From NCBI GenBank assembly GCA_016713865.1, contig JADJOG010000011.1:48586-112585 (forward strand): a stretch of DNA of 64,000 bases, given 5' to 3'. Source of the stretch: Flavobacteriales bacterium. GTDB taxonomy: Bacteria; Bacteroidota; Bacteroidia; Flavobacteriales_F; PHOS-HE28. The notes beneath the pieces were generated by a model. That model saw only the letters and a program-made list of their open reading frames with translations, ran no database searches and had not been told where the DNA came from. The translations under genes were made by a program, and so were the position numbers. Below are positions 9,694 through 17,940 of this stretch, one piece after another (position 1 is the stretch's first letter; every line of letters starts with the position of its first letter).

Positions 9694-10737
9694 ATGTCAG
9701 ACACTCCCTCCCGCACCGAACTCTCCGCCCTCGGCGAGTTCGGCCTCATCGAGCGCCTCGCCTCGCGCATCCAGCTCCAGCACGCCTCATCCGTGAAAGG
9801 CATCGGCGACGATGCCGCCGTGATCGACCCCGAAGGCTTGCACCAAGTGGTCACCACCGACATGCTGCTGGAGGGCGTCCACTTCGACCTGAGCTATGCG
9901 CCCTTGAAGCACCTGGGCTACAAGGCCGTGGTGGTGAACCTCAGCGATGTGTACGCCATGAACGCCACGCCGCGGCAAGTGACCGTGGCCCTGGGCCTCA
10001 GCAACCGCTTCCCCGTTGAGGCTGTGGACGAACTCTACGAAGGCATGCTGCTGGCCTGCAAGAACTACGGCGTTGATCTCGTAGGCGGCGATACGTGCAG
10101 CAGCCGCAGCGGCCTGGTCATCGGCATCACGGCCATCGGTGTTGCGAACAAGGAGGATATCGTGTACCGCAACGGCGCTAAGGACAACGATCTGCTCGTG
10201 GTGAGCGGCGACCTCGGTGGCGCTTACATGGGCCTGCAAGTGCTCGAGCGCGAGAAAGCCGTCTTCAAAGAGACCGGCGCCCAGCCTGACCTCGGCGGCA
10301 ACGACTACATCCTCGAGCGCCAGCTCAAACCCGAGGCGCGCAAGGACATCATCGAACTGCTCGCGAAGCTGGGGGTGAAGCCCACGGCCATGATCGACAT
10401 CAGCGATGGTCTGGCGAGCGAGGCCATCCACATCGCGCGCAACTCAGGGCTCGGCGTGCGCATCTTCGACGAGAAGCTGCCCATCGACCCCACCACCTAC
10501 AAGACCGCGCGCGACTTCGACCTCGACCCCAGCACCTGCGCGCTCAACGGCGGCGAGGACTACGAGTTGCTCTTCACCATCGCGCAAGCCGATTACGACA
10601 AGATAAAAGGCAATCCCAGCATCACCGTCATCGGCCACATGACCGACAAGGCCAGCGGCTACATGCTCGTTGATCGGCAAGGCGGCCAGCATGAGCTGCG
10701 CGCGCAAGGTTGGGATGCGTTCTTGAAGAGGTCATGA
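9694..10737 (+). CDS. thiL: thiamine-phosphate kinase
   Basis: ThiL phosphorylates thiamine monophosphate with ATP to the active cofactor thiamine diphosphate in the cytoplasm. The 347-residue length and motifs fit: N-terminal GEFGLIERL, GIGDDAAVI with the metal-binding Asp pair, VTTDMLLEGVHFD, VNLSDVYAMNA, LVGGDTCSS, MIDISDGLA and GGEDYELLF. The frame is open upstream to 9469, but homology begins at MSDTPSRTE, so 9694 is chosen. It is divergent from dnaE. Its last codons overlap the next short reading frame by ATGA. Confidence 0.95.
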   Translation: MSDTPSRTELSALGEFGLIERLASRIQLQHASSVKGIGDDAAVIDPEGLHQVVTTDMLLEGVHFDLSYAPLKHLGYKAVVVNLSDVYAMNATPRQVTVALGLSNRFPVEAVDELYEGMLLACKNYGVDLVGGDTCSSRSGLVIGITAIGVANKEDIVYRNGAKDNDLLVVSGDLGGAYMGLQVLEREKAVFKETGAQPDLGGNDYILERQLKPEARKDIIELLAKLGVKPTAMIDISDGLASEAIHIARNSGLGVRIFDEKLPIDPTTYKTARDFDLDPSTCALNGGEDYELLFTIAQADYDKIKGNPSITVIGHMTDKASGYMLVDRQGGQHELRAQGWDAFLKRS

Positions 10738-11078
10738 ACGCATCTGGGCTCATCGAATGCTGGAAGGATTTCTCGGTGATTCAGCCTTTTCTAAACCCTT
10801 CTAATTGGAACAACACGAAGAGCTGGACCATTGAAACCATTGGCCGTGCTTCGTTCGAGGGTGAGCATAGCCCTTTCGGCAACCCGCGAAAAGAACAGGA
10901 CCGTAAGGAAGGTGGAACACACCAGTCATTGCACGTAGGAGGGCTCACCCACGGCATAGGGGCGAACCTCGGCGATGGTTATTGGAGTTTGGTCCAACAT
11001 CGTTCGACGGGACACCTTCACAGGAAGAAAGAGTGGTGGGTGTTGAGCGACGCGTGGTGGAACAGTTCGATTCCATGA
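10734..11078 (+). CDS. hypothetical short reading frame after thiL
   Basis: A 114-residue frame starts at ATGA overlapping the thiL stop, which would couple it to thiL. It is rich in Trp, Ser and Asn (NWNNTKSW, GDGYWSLVQH) and has no signal peptide or known motif. A second frame (10982-11203) overlaps its end, so a frameshifted longer gene is possible. The coding case rests only on the overlap and length. If it is not a gene, 10738-11199 holds nothing else I can name. Confidence 0.3.
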   Translation: MNASGLIECWKDFSVIQPFLNPSNWNNTKSWTIETIGRASFEGEHSPFGNPRKEQDRKEGGTHQSLHVGGLTHGIGANLGDGYWSLVQHRSTGHLHRKKEWWVLSDAWWNSSIP

Positions 11079-11199
11079 TTGGGACAGGCGCCGCGCCGAC
11101 GCCGATTCAGGGTCTTTGCAACAACCAAATCATTTGGAAGGCATGGACCCGAAAGTCTAGCCACGGAGCATTCAAGGTTGTGCGCGAGTGGTACCGGTC

Positions 11200-12762
11200 C
11201 TAAGCCGCGCTCCCCATCCGCTTCGCTCGCTCGCGGATGCAATCGGCAAGGGGCATTTCGCTTAGCCTGCTCTCGGCCCAGGCCACCGGGTCCATGTAGT
11301 CGAGCACGCTGCGCTCCTGCGGGTCGTCGAGCAGTGCAATGGCGTCTTCATGGAATGCGGTTAGGGCCGCGCGCGCATCCTGGTCGTTCCGCGCATGCAT
11401 CAGTTGGCCGATCAAGCGGAGCAACCTCGGCTCGAAACGCTGCTGCCTGCCGTGCGCCTTCATGAAGCGTTCCGTGTTGCGGTGCGCATAGGCCAGAAGA
11501 TCGCGCTTGCTTGCGTCGTGCAAAAGCAGAAGGTGCAGCATGCGCGTGAAGCAGCTCACGTCGCTCTGATCATCCTGCCGCGTGCCGTTGAGCACCTCGT
11601 TGGTCCAGCGCAAGGCCTTCTCCGGTTGGCCTGCGATGAAGAGCGCATAGGCGCATTCGTACTGGAGCAATGCGCGGCGGACGGGGCCTATGCGTTGCGC
11701 ATGCTCACGCAAGCCACGCTCCACCACGGGGATCAGTTCCAGTGCCTTTTCCGCCTCGCCCAAGCGCAAGTGCATGCTCAGCTCGAGGCTTGTCGTGGTG
11801 GCGAAGAGCTTCAGGTCGAGGTCTTCCGTTTCGGGCATGCCCCAAAGTCCCGGCAGTTGCCTGAATCGCTTCAGCAGCGCGAAGGCCTCATCGTACAAAC
11901 CGCATTGCACGGTCACATAGGCGAGGTTGCTCATCACCCCCAGGATCAAGTTGGGCTCATCCTTGAATGCGGCGCGCTCACGATCCAGCAGCTCCGCATT
12001 GGTTTGCAGATGCTTGCGGCACTCGTGGTTCAGGCCCAAAGCGAAGGCAGCCGCACCACGGATATGATGATGGAGGAAACGCGCATGCGCCGAATGCAGC
12101 TTCACGCCTTCCGCGAGCATGGGGTCGCTCAGCAGATCTTGGATTTCAGCGGCCGACGCCTGTTCCCGTGCAGCACCTTGGTGATAGATCCGCAAGAACA
12201 ACCGGCTCTTGATCGACCATAAGCGATCGATTTGTTCTTGTGCCAGGCGTGCAAGCCCATCGGCGTCGGTCATGGTCTTCAAGGCTTCGGAATCGACGCT
12301 AGCGTAATTCCGGCATTCCATCAATCGGCGCTCCCATTCGCGAACCGCGGTTCGGGATGCCCTGCGCTCATGCTGTTCGGCGAGTTTGCGAGCGCTTTGC
12401 AGCACTTTCAATGCATCACCGTACAGCGCTCGCTGGTGCAGGATCTCCACCTGATGCAGCAGGCCGTGTATGCGGGCATCAACGTAACTCTCGGAATGGA
12501 ATGCTTGCAGGCTGTGCAGGATCGATTCATAGAGGCGGCGCTTGGTTATCGCGAAATGGCGGGTGAAGGGCGTGCCTTGGAACCGCGCGATCAAGGCATC
12601 TTCATCGTAGTGCTCCATTGCTGCGATGGCGTCGAAGAGCAACTCTTGGTTGCCCCCGGTTTGGTGACCATTGCGTGCGAGGTGGAGCTTGAAATACCGC
12701 CGTTCCGACCTGCCCATTGAGTGGATGAGCCGATGCACATGGTCTTGACTCTTGTGCGGCAT
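11200..12762 (-). CDS. TPR-like all-helical protein, function unknown
   Basis: A 520-residue cytoplasmic protein without a signal peptide. It is almost entirely helical, with repeated pairs such as YGDALKVLQSARKLAEQ, YDEAFALLKRFRQL and EAEKALELIPVVERGL that resemble degenerate tetratricopeptide repeats. It is rich in His, Arg and Leu. No enzymatic motif is visible. It is transcribed alone: the terminator at 12854-12884 separates it from the lipoprotein gene upstream. A scaffold or protein-interaction role is inference from the fold type only. Confidence 0.75.
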   Translation of the reverse strand: MPHKSQDHVHRLIHSMGRSERRYFKLHLARNGHQTGGNQELLFDAIAAMEHYDEDALIARFQGTPFTRHFAITKRRLYESILHSLQAFHSESYVDARIHGLLHQVEILHQRALYGDALKVLQSARKLAEQHERRASRTAVREWERRLMECRNYASVDSEALKTMTDADGLARLAQEQIDRLWSIKSRLFLRIYHQGAAREQASAAEIQDLLSDPMLAEGVKLHSAHARFLHHHIRGAAAFALGLNHECRKHLQTNAELLDRERAAFKDEPNLILGVMSNLAYVTVQCGLYDEAFALLKRFRQLPGLWGMPETEDLDLKLFATTTSLELSMHLRLGEAEKALELIPVVERGLREHAQRIGPVRRALLQYECAYALFIAGQPEKALRWTNEVLNGTRQDDQSDVSCFTRMLHLLLLHDASKRDLLAYAHRNTERFMKAHGRQQRFEPRLLRLIGQLMHARNDQDARAALTAFHEDAIALLDDPQERSVLDYMDPVAWAESRLSEMPLADCIRERAKRMGSAA

Positions 12763-12853
12763 GGCGGCGGTGTTGCGCTCGGAAAATACCCGAGTGCCCT
12801 AGCGCGGCGCGCGTGCTGCCGGGGAACGGATGGGCTCGCACAGGAATGGGTGG

Positions 12854-12884
12854 AAAAACGAACGCCCGGAATCCCGGGCGTTCA
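12854..12884 (-). terminator. intrinsic terminator after the kinase/lipoprotein operon
   Basis: A GC-rich stem GAACGCCCGG / CCGGGCGTTC with a 4-base loop is followed on the minus strand by GTTTTTCC. It lies 23 bases beyond the lipoprotein stop codon. Confidence 0.85.
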
Positions 12885-12906
12885 GTGTGCGATGCGAATA
12901 CTGTGA

Positions 12907-13170
12907 TCAGTTATTCGGTTTCTTCTTGCGGTTGCGTTCACCATCACCCACATCATCACCATCATCACTGATCGAGGTGTCTCCCGAGGTTGAGCCCGGC
13001 TTTGCGGAGCCATTCTGCGCATCATTCATGGGAACCGTCATCACACGGACCTTGGAGATGCCTGACTCGTCAGAAGCCGGCGAGATCAATTCCTCTTTGG
13101 AGCAACTGCTCAGAGCGACCAAAAGGAATATCGCCGTCAGCTGGCAGAGTATGCTCGTGTGGCGTTTCAT
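12907..13170 (-). CDS. small lipoprotein, function unknown
   Basis: An 87-residue protein. MKRHTSILCQLTAIFLLVAL plus the lipobox LSSC predicts a lipid-anchored protein with cleavage before Cys. The mature part is acidic then basic (SDDGDDVGDGERNRKKKPNN) and likely disordered. Its ATG overlaps the stop of the sensor kinase by 4 bases, so it is the third gene of that operon and may be co-expressed with the sensor. A TACATTTG word at 13177-13184 lies in the kinase coding end and could be a promoter or chance. Confidence 0.8.
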   Translation of the reverse strand: MKRHTSILCQLTAIFLLVALSSCSKEELISPASDESGISKVRVMTVPMNDAQNGSAKPGSTSGDTSISDDGDDVGDGERNRKKKPNN

Positions 13171-16100
13171 AACGGAACAAATGTAGGGTCGTCTTCGGCC
13201 GATTGCAAGCCCTTAACGGACTTTTTATCAGGGAGTTGCAGCGGCAATTCGATGATCACGAGCGTGCCCTTTTGCCGTTCCCCGTTCAGTTCCGTCCGTT
13301 CCTTGGGCCCATTGATCCGAATGTCTGCCAAGTCGAGCTTCCGGAGCACGTCGGCCCTGCCCTTGGTGATCTCGATGCCCCGTGAGATATGGTCCCCTTC
13401 GGCACCTCTTTTCGCTTCTAGACTCTGGTGCACGCCAATGCCATCATCCTCGATGCGAACCGAGACATGGTCTTTCGGTGCATTCAAACCGACGGTGATG
13501 CTCACGTGTCCTTGACGGTCCATGGGCAGTATGCCATGCCAGATGCTGTTCTCGACATAAGGCTGCAGCATCATTGCGGGCAAACGCGCGGTGCGGGTGT
13601 CTACTTCAGGATCCACTGCGATGGTGTACCGGAACTTGTCCTTGAAGCGCATGTGCTCGAGCTTGAGGTAGAGTTCGAGCCGCTCGAGTTCCTCGGCCAA
13701 CGAGGTAGTATCGCTTTGGCTGGCATCAAGGTTCTTTCGGATGAGCTTGGCGAAGCTCGTGAGATACTTGCTCGCAGTGGCGCGGTCCTGCCGATTGATG
13801 TGGAACTGGATGCTATTGAGCGCATTGAACACGAAGTGACGGTTCATGTTGGCGTTCAATGCTTGCTGCTCCAGTTGAAGCATGCGTGATCGCAGCAGCA
13901 ATTGCCTTGTCTTCTCTCGCCTTTCGCGACGTGACGCACGAACGCGATGCACAGCGAAAGCCGCGGCCGCAAGAACGATGGCACAGATGACGAAGAACCA
14001 CCAGCGCGCCCAATACGGCGGATCGATGCGGAAGGCGATCGAGGCTGGGTCGCTCCATGGCCCATCGCCGATCGCGGCAATCACTTCGAAGGTGTAGCTG
14101 CCATGCGGCAAGTTGCTGTATGAGGCGAAACGCGCATCCGTGGGAGGGAGCCAATCCGGATCGAAGCCTGCGATCCGGTATCGATAGCGCACATCCTCAG
14201 GCTTGCTGAATGCCGTTGCGGAGTAATCAAACGTCAAATGATGGCGCTGATAGCTGAGGTGCAGGCCGCTGGGCAGGCCATCTGCCGTGAGGCTGTCGCA
14301 TTGGCCGATCCAATCGGTTGGCTGCAGGAATGAGCGCACACCGTGAATGCGAACGCCGGGCACCTGATCAGCGATTCGGTCACTGTCGTCCATATCAACA
14401 GTGTGTAGGACGAGGCCCGATGCGCTGCCGAAGAGCATGCGGCCCTTTGTCCACCGGTAAGCGGCATTCAGGTTGAATTCCAAACCGCGCAATCCATCGC
14501 TGCTGGTGATGTGCTGATGCGCCTCTTGGTTGGCTAATAGGCTGTCCGGCTCGAAGAGATAGAGGCCATTGTTGGTGCCGGCCCAAATGCGACCGGAGGG
14601 GTCGCTGCGCAGGAAGTTGATGTAGTTGGAGCCGAAGTCATTGCCGAAGCGGATCACGCGAAGGCCTGCTGGTGCAAGGCATGTGAGTCCGTTGGCCGTG
14701 CCCACCCACATGCGCCCCACGCCATCACGTTCGAGGCTCAACACGGTGATATCGCTGAGGCCCTGCTCCGGGCCGATGCGCGTGAATCGTTCAGCGCGAT
14801 AGGTGTACAAGCCATTATCACTGGCCAGGTAAAGGCCCCCATCTGGGGCTTCGGCAATGGCGCGCACTGATCGCAGCGCACTGCCATCGTCCCTGTTGTG
14901 TTGGATAATGGACTCGCCGGGCCGGAACGAGAAGAGCCCTTCGCGCGTGCCGCACCAGATGCGTCCAGTGGAGTCCTGGTGAAGCGCGAATACACGCGAC
15001 CGCGCGAGCGGAGGGTCGCCTCGTGGACGCTGCACCACGCCGTTCACCACGCGGGCAAGCCCGTCGCTCGTGCCGAACCAGAGGCTCGCATCGGAAGCCA
15101 AGAGCCCGCACCAGATCGTATTGTTCGGTAGGCCATCGTAGGTGGTGATCATGGCCATGCCGTCGAGGCGGCATAAGCCATTGTCGTAGGTGCCCAGCCA
15201 TAGATCACCATGCGCGTCCTGCGTGACCGACATCACCAGGTCGCTGCACACGCCATCCTTCACCGTGTACGTCACGAAACGATCGCCGAGGTATCGCAGC
15301 GCGCCAGCACCATCGGTTCCGAACCAGATGTTGCCCTCGCGATCCTGCAATGCGCATTGGATGTTGTCGTTCGGGAGGCCCTGATGCACGGTGAAGGTGC
15401 GCATGCGGCCACCTTCGAGGACATTGAGTCCCAGCTTCGATCCGATCCAAAGGCGGCCCTTATCATCGGGCAGCAAGCATCGCACGTTGTTCTGCAAGAG
15501 TCCGTTCTCTTCGTCGTATTCGGCGAGTACACCCCCATCTGGCGACAATTTGTAAAGGCCGGCACCAAGGGTTCCTATCCACCATTCGCCGTCGACCGCT
15601 TCGGCCAGCGCGCTCACGAGCTTTGGTTCGGGATCACCCACTTCAATGGTCGTGCAGCTCCCGTCCGTGCAACGCAAGAGGCCGTTACGATGCCCGATGA
15701 GCAATGAGCCATCGCGGAGCAAGAGCATGGCGCGGGCATTGAGCGCGGCTTGCGGGTAACCAGGCAGGGGGCGCATGCCCTGTGCATCGCGCACGAGAAC
15801 TCCTGCGCCATCGGTGCCTATGTACAGGGTGCCGGAAGGGGCTGCCACGAGACTCATGACACGCGTGCCGCGGTCCGTGCCCGGCAAGGATTCAGCAACG
15901 AAGCGCCTGCCGATCACTTGCACAATGGTGTTGCCTGAGCCGAGCCAAAGAGCGCCATCGTGCGCACGCGCGATCGCGCTCACTTGCGGGTCGGGCAGGC
16001 CATCATGGACCGAACTGTTCACGAAGCCCACACCGTCATAGCGGCTGGCACCGCCCAAAGTGCCGAACCAGACGAAGCCATCAGCATCCTGTGCGATCGC

Positions 16101-16223
16101 GCGCAGTTGGTTCTGAGCTAGACCATGCTTGGTGGTGATCTGGCGGAAGGCATGCTGCTGGGCGGTTGCTGCCCACGCGGAAATGAACGCCAGGAAGAAG
16201 GCGGTGACACGCATCGCCCGCAA
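13167..16223 (-). CDS. propeller-domain LytS-type sensor histidine kinase
   Basis: A 1018-residue membrane sensor. After a signal peptide come about 12-14 propeller repeats (FVWFGT, LWLGS, RLWIGS, NIWFGTDGAGA...), then a Y_Y_Y-type beta-sandwich (RYRIAGFDPDWLP... YSNLPHGSYTFEV). One transmembrane segment follows (ARWWFFVICAIVLAAAAFAV), then a coiled coil and a His_kinase domain (MNRHFVFNALNSIQFHINRQ, presumed phospho-acceptor His) and ATPase motifs (PYVENSIWHGI, IRIEDDGIG-type). It lies 3 bases after the response regulator stop, so the two form a pair. The signal is unknown; the periplasmic propeller is the likely detector. Confidence 0.92.
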   Translation of the reverse strand: MRAMRVTAFFLAFISAWAATAQQHAFRQITTKHGLAQNQLRAIAQDADGFVWFGTLGGASRYDGVGFVNSSVHDGLPDPQVSAIARAHDGALWLGSGNTIVQVIGRRFVAESLPGTDRGTRVMSLVAAPSGTLYIGTDGAGVLVRDAQGMRPLPGYPQAALNARAMLLLRDGSLLIGHRNGLLRCTDGSCTTIEVGDPEPKLVSALAEAVDGEWWIGTLGAGLYKLSPDGGVLAEYDEENGLLQNNVRCLLPDDKGRLWIGSKLGLNVLEGGRMRTFTVHQGLPNDNIQCALQDREGNIWFGTDGAGALRYLGDRFVTYTVKDGVCSDLVMSVTQDAHGDLWLGTYDNGLCRLDGMAMITTYDGLPNNTIWCGLLASDASLWFGTSDGLARVVNGVVQRPRGDPPLARSRVFALHQDSTGRIWCGTREGLFSFRPGESIIQHNRDDGSALRSVRAIAEAPDGGLYLASDNGLYTYRAERFTRIGPEQGLSDITVLSLERDGVGRMWVGTANGLTCLAPAGLRVIRFGNDFGSNYINFLRSDPSGRIWAGTNNGLYLFEPDSLLANQEAHQHITSSDGLRGLEFNLNAAYRWTKGRMLFGSASGLVLHTVDMDDSDRIADQVPGVRIHGVRSFLQPTDWIGQCDSLTADGLPSGLHLSYQRHHLTFDYSATAFSKPEDVRYRYRIAGFDPDWLPPTDARFASYSNLPHGSYTFEVIAAIGDGPWSDPASIAFRIDPPYWARWWFFVICAIVLAAAAFAVHRVRASRRERREKTRQLLLRSRMLQLEQQALNANMNRHFVFNALNSIQFHINRQDRATASKYLTSFAKLIRKNLDASQSDTTSLAEELERLELYLKLEHMRFKDKFRYTIAVDPEVDTRTARLPAMMLQPYVENSIWHGILPMDRQGHVSITVGLNAPKDHVSVRIEDDGIGVHQSLEAKRGAEGDHISRGIEITKGRADVLRKLDLADIRINGPKERTELNGERQKGTLVIIELPLQLPDKKSVKGLQSAEDDPTFVPL

Positions 16224-16226
16224 ATC

Positions 16227-16979
16227 TCAGAATGTATTGATCAACCCGAGGAAATCAGGAAGGCGGCGACGCGAAACAGGGATCATTGCGCCGTTGTCGA
16301 GCATGGCCATGTTGCCCTCCGTGCGGCTGAATCCTTTGAGGTGCGCCAGATTAATGATGTAGCTCTTGTGCACGCGGAAGAAGGTCTTCGGATCCAGATT
16401 GTCCTCGAACACGCGGATGTGCTTGCTGCTCACGCTGCGCTTGCCATCCTTCAAATGAACCGTGGTGTAGCTGTCGGCGGCCTCCAAGTACATGATGTCC
16501 TCCTGCTTGAGCAGCACCAAGCCGTCGCGGCCCGGAATGGCCACCCGTGAGCTCAGCGGCGACGCGGGGTCCTTCATCAGCGCTGCGATGGCCGACGGCT
16601 GGCTGCCATTCAATTCGCCAGCGGCTTTCGCCATCTTCTTTACCGCGCGTTGCAGCTCTTCGTGATCAATGGGCTTCTCCAAGTAGTCGAGGGCATTCTC
16701 TTTGAATGCCTTCAGCGCGTACTCATCGTAGGCCGTCGTGAAGACCACGGGCAGATCGAGCTCGGCGATGGATGCCAGTAGCTGGAAGCCATCCTCGCCG
16801 GGCATCTTAATATCAAGGAACAAGGCGTTCGGCTGCAGCTCATTGATCTTCTGCCGCGCCTCGGCCGCGCTACCTGCCTGTCCAACGATCTGCACCTCGG
16901 GGCAATGCTCCTCGAGCATCATGCGGAGGTTCTCACGAGCATCCGCTTCATCATCAACGATCAGTGCGCGCAGTGACAT
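16227..16979 (-). CDS. LytTR-family response regulator
   Basis: A 250-residue regulator. The receiver domain has the acidic pair in ALIVDDE, the phospho-acceptor Asp in ALFLDIKMPGEDG, and the switch Thr and Lys in VVFTTAYDEYALKAF and DYLEKPID. The C-terminal LytTR DNA-binding domain shows IMYLEAADSYTTVHL, HKSYIINLAHLKG and VSRRRLPDF. The start MSLRALIVDD (16979) is preferred to the longer open frame because the receiver begins there. It is the first gene of an operon with the propeller kinase and the small lipoprotein. A TATCTTTTCG box lies just upstream on the minus strand. Confidence 0.94.
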   Translation of the reverse strand: MSLRALIVDDEADARENLRMMLEEHCPEVQIVGQAGSAAEARQKINELQPNALFLDIKMPGEDGFQLLASIAELDLPVVFTTAYDEYALKAFKENALDYLEKPIDHEELQRAVKKMAKAAGELNGSQPSAIAALMKDPASPLSSRVAIPGRDGLVLLKQEDIMYLEAADSYTTVHLKDGKRSVSSKHIRVFEDNLDPKTFFRVHKSYIINLAHLKGFSRTEGNMAMLDNGAMIPVSRRRLPDFLGLINTF

Positions 16980-17400
16980 GGTGTTCTGGTTTGGCGAAAA
17001 GATAGGGGCGGCCCGTTGCATGGGGCATGAGCACCAGCCAGCGGCAGCACCTGATCAATGAACGGCGTGTGTGCTATTCAGGACTTCAGGAGTTGATGAG
17101 CACATGCTCACAAGGGTGATTGCGCGCTTCTGTTCCGGTGGCTTGGTTGCCTCCGCCGCTGCTCGTTCATCACATGCTGAACCATTCACATGCGGCTAGC
17201 TTGGTGCCACGAACGATTCAAAACCCCTTGTTGCCATGCGTACCGAAAGCACATCAGCACTTTGGATCTTCAACGATCAAGGGAGCTAAGCTCCCGGTGG
17301 AAGTAGGGTTTGGTTTGGTGGTAGGAGGCCCGGTTGGCGAGAGCTGGCCGGGCCTCCGGCATTGAGGAACCTGCGCGCGGGTTCTCGCGTTGAAAGGTCC
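16980..17400. other. 421-bp divergent intergenic region with one hairpin
   Basis: It separates the minus-strand regulator operon from the plus-strand small genes. The only structure seen is a strong hairpin at 17326-17358 (GGAGGCCCGG / CCGGGCCTCC). There is no T tract on either side, so a simple terminator is not supported. No convincing gene lies in it. Confidence 0.6.
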
Positions 17401-17658
17401 ATGACGGACAAGCCCTTGGAGATCCGCGTGCGCATCGATCAGATCGAGCGCCTGCTCATGTTCGACTACGAGCCCGGTACCGAGGGCGCGCTGTTCGATA
17501 TCTGCGACCCGCATGGGCACGTGCTGAAGACCGGCGATGTGCAAGGCCCTGTCACGCGCGTGCGCATCACCGACCTGCAAGGGCAGGACTTCTACCTCAT
17601 GGTGCTCGACGGCGAGAACTCCGCTATTCAGCCCTTCCAACTCGGCCGCGTCGCGTGA
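17401..17658 (+). CDS. hypothetical 85-residue protein
   Basis: A small soluble protein (MTDKPLEIRVRIDQIERLL...). It has alternating beta-like segments (FDYEPGTEGALFDICD, TRVRITDLQGQDFYLMVLDG) and no signal or known motif. Its stop overlaps the GTG of the next mini-gene (GTGA at 17655-17658), so both are probably made together. Function is not recognised. Confidence 0.6.
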   Translation: MTDKPLEIRVRIDQIERLLMFDYEPGTEGALFDICDPHGHVLKTGDVQGPVTRVRITDLQGQDFYLMVLDGENSAIQPFQLGRVA

Positions 17659-17807
17659 CCTCTTCTACACCGATCATTCCTTCTTACCGCGCCCTCACCA
17701 TCGCCGGCAATGTGCTGGAGAAGGATGAGCAGGGCGAGGTGCATCATGCCCTCGTGACCGACACCACCTTGCCCGACGAGGTGCAAGTAGTGTACGATGT
17801 GCGCTGA
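17655..17807 (+). CDS. mini-gene, copy 1 (50 residues)
   Basis: The start is a GTG overlapping the previous stop. The core SYRALTIAGNVLEKDEQGEV and HHALVTDTTLPDEVQVVYDVR recur almost exactly in a second mini-gene at 19876-20007. The pattern of conservation and the retained frame suggest a real small protein, probably a two-strand beta unit. Each copy is followed, after a conserved leader, by a large T9SS-secreted protein. Confidence 0.65.
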   Translation: MTSSTPIIPSYRALTIAGNVLEKDEQGEVHHALVTDTTLPDEVQVVYDVR

Positions 17808-17847
17808 AGAGGCTCATCTTCTTGGTTGCCTACTGCCGTTCGCGTGA

Positions 17848-17905
17848 TGGAACGTTTCGTTCCTCGTGATGGACGGTTTGTGCGATGTGCAACGCGCTAG
17901 GTTGG
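17848..17905 (+). promoter_or_regulatory. duplicated leader/promoter, copy 1
   Basis: Contains CGTTCGCGTGA, then GGAACGTTTCGTTCCTCG with the self-complementary core AACGTT, and the box TAGGTTGG (17898-17905, a TAnnTTnG -7 type) ending 35 bases before the start of the T9SS gene. The same elements at the same spacing occur at 20036-20105. Confidence 0.55.
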
Positions 17906-17940
17906 CTCCGTGCAATGGTCAAATCCATTGCGAACGAAGT

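Noticed and set aside
13177..13184. TACATTTG as a promoter for the small lipoprotein
   Set aside because: It lies in the coding end of the sensor kinase and the lipoprotein is coupled by ATGA overlap; operon transcription explains expression. Kept only as a note.
17326..17358. Strong hairpin as a terminator
   Set aside because: It lies between divergent genes with no T tract on either strand; reported only as a hairpin.
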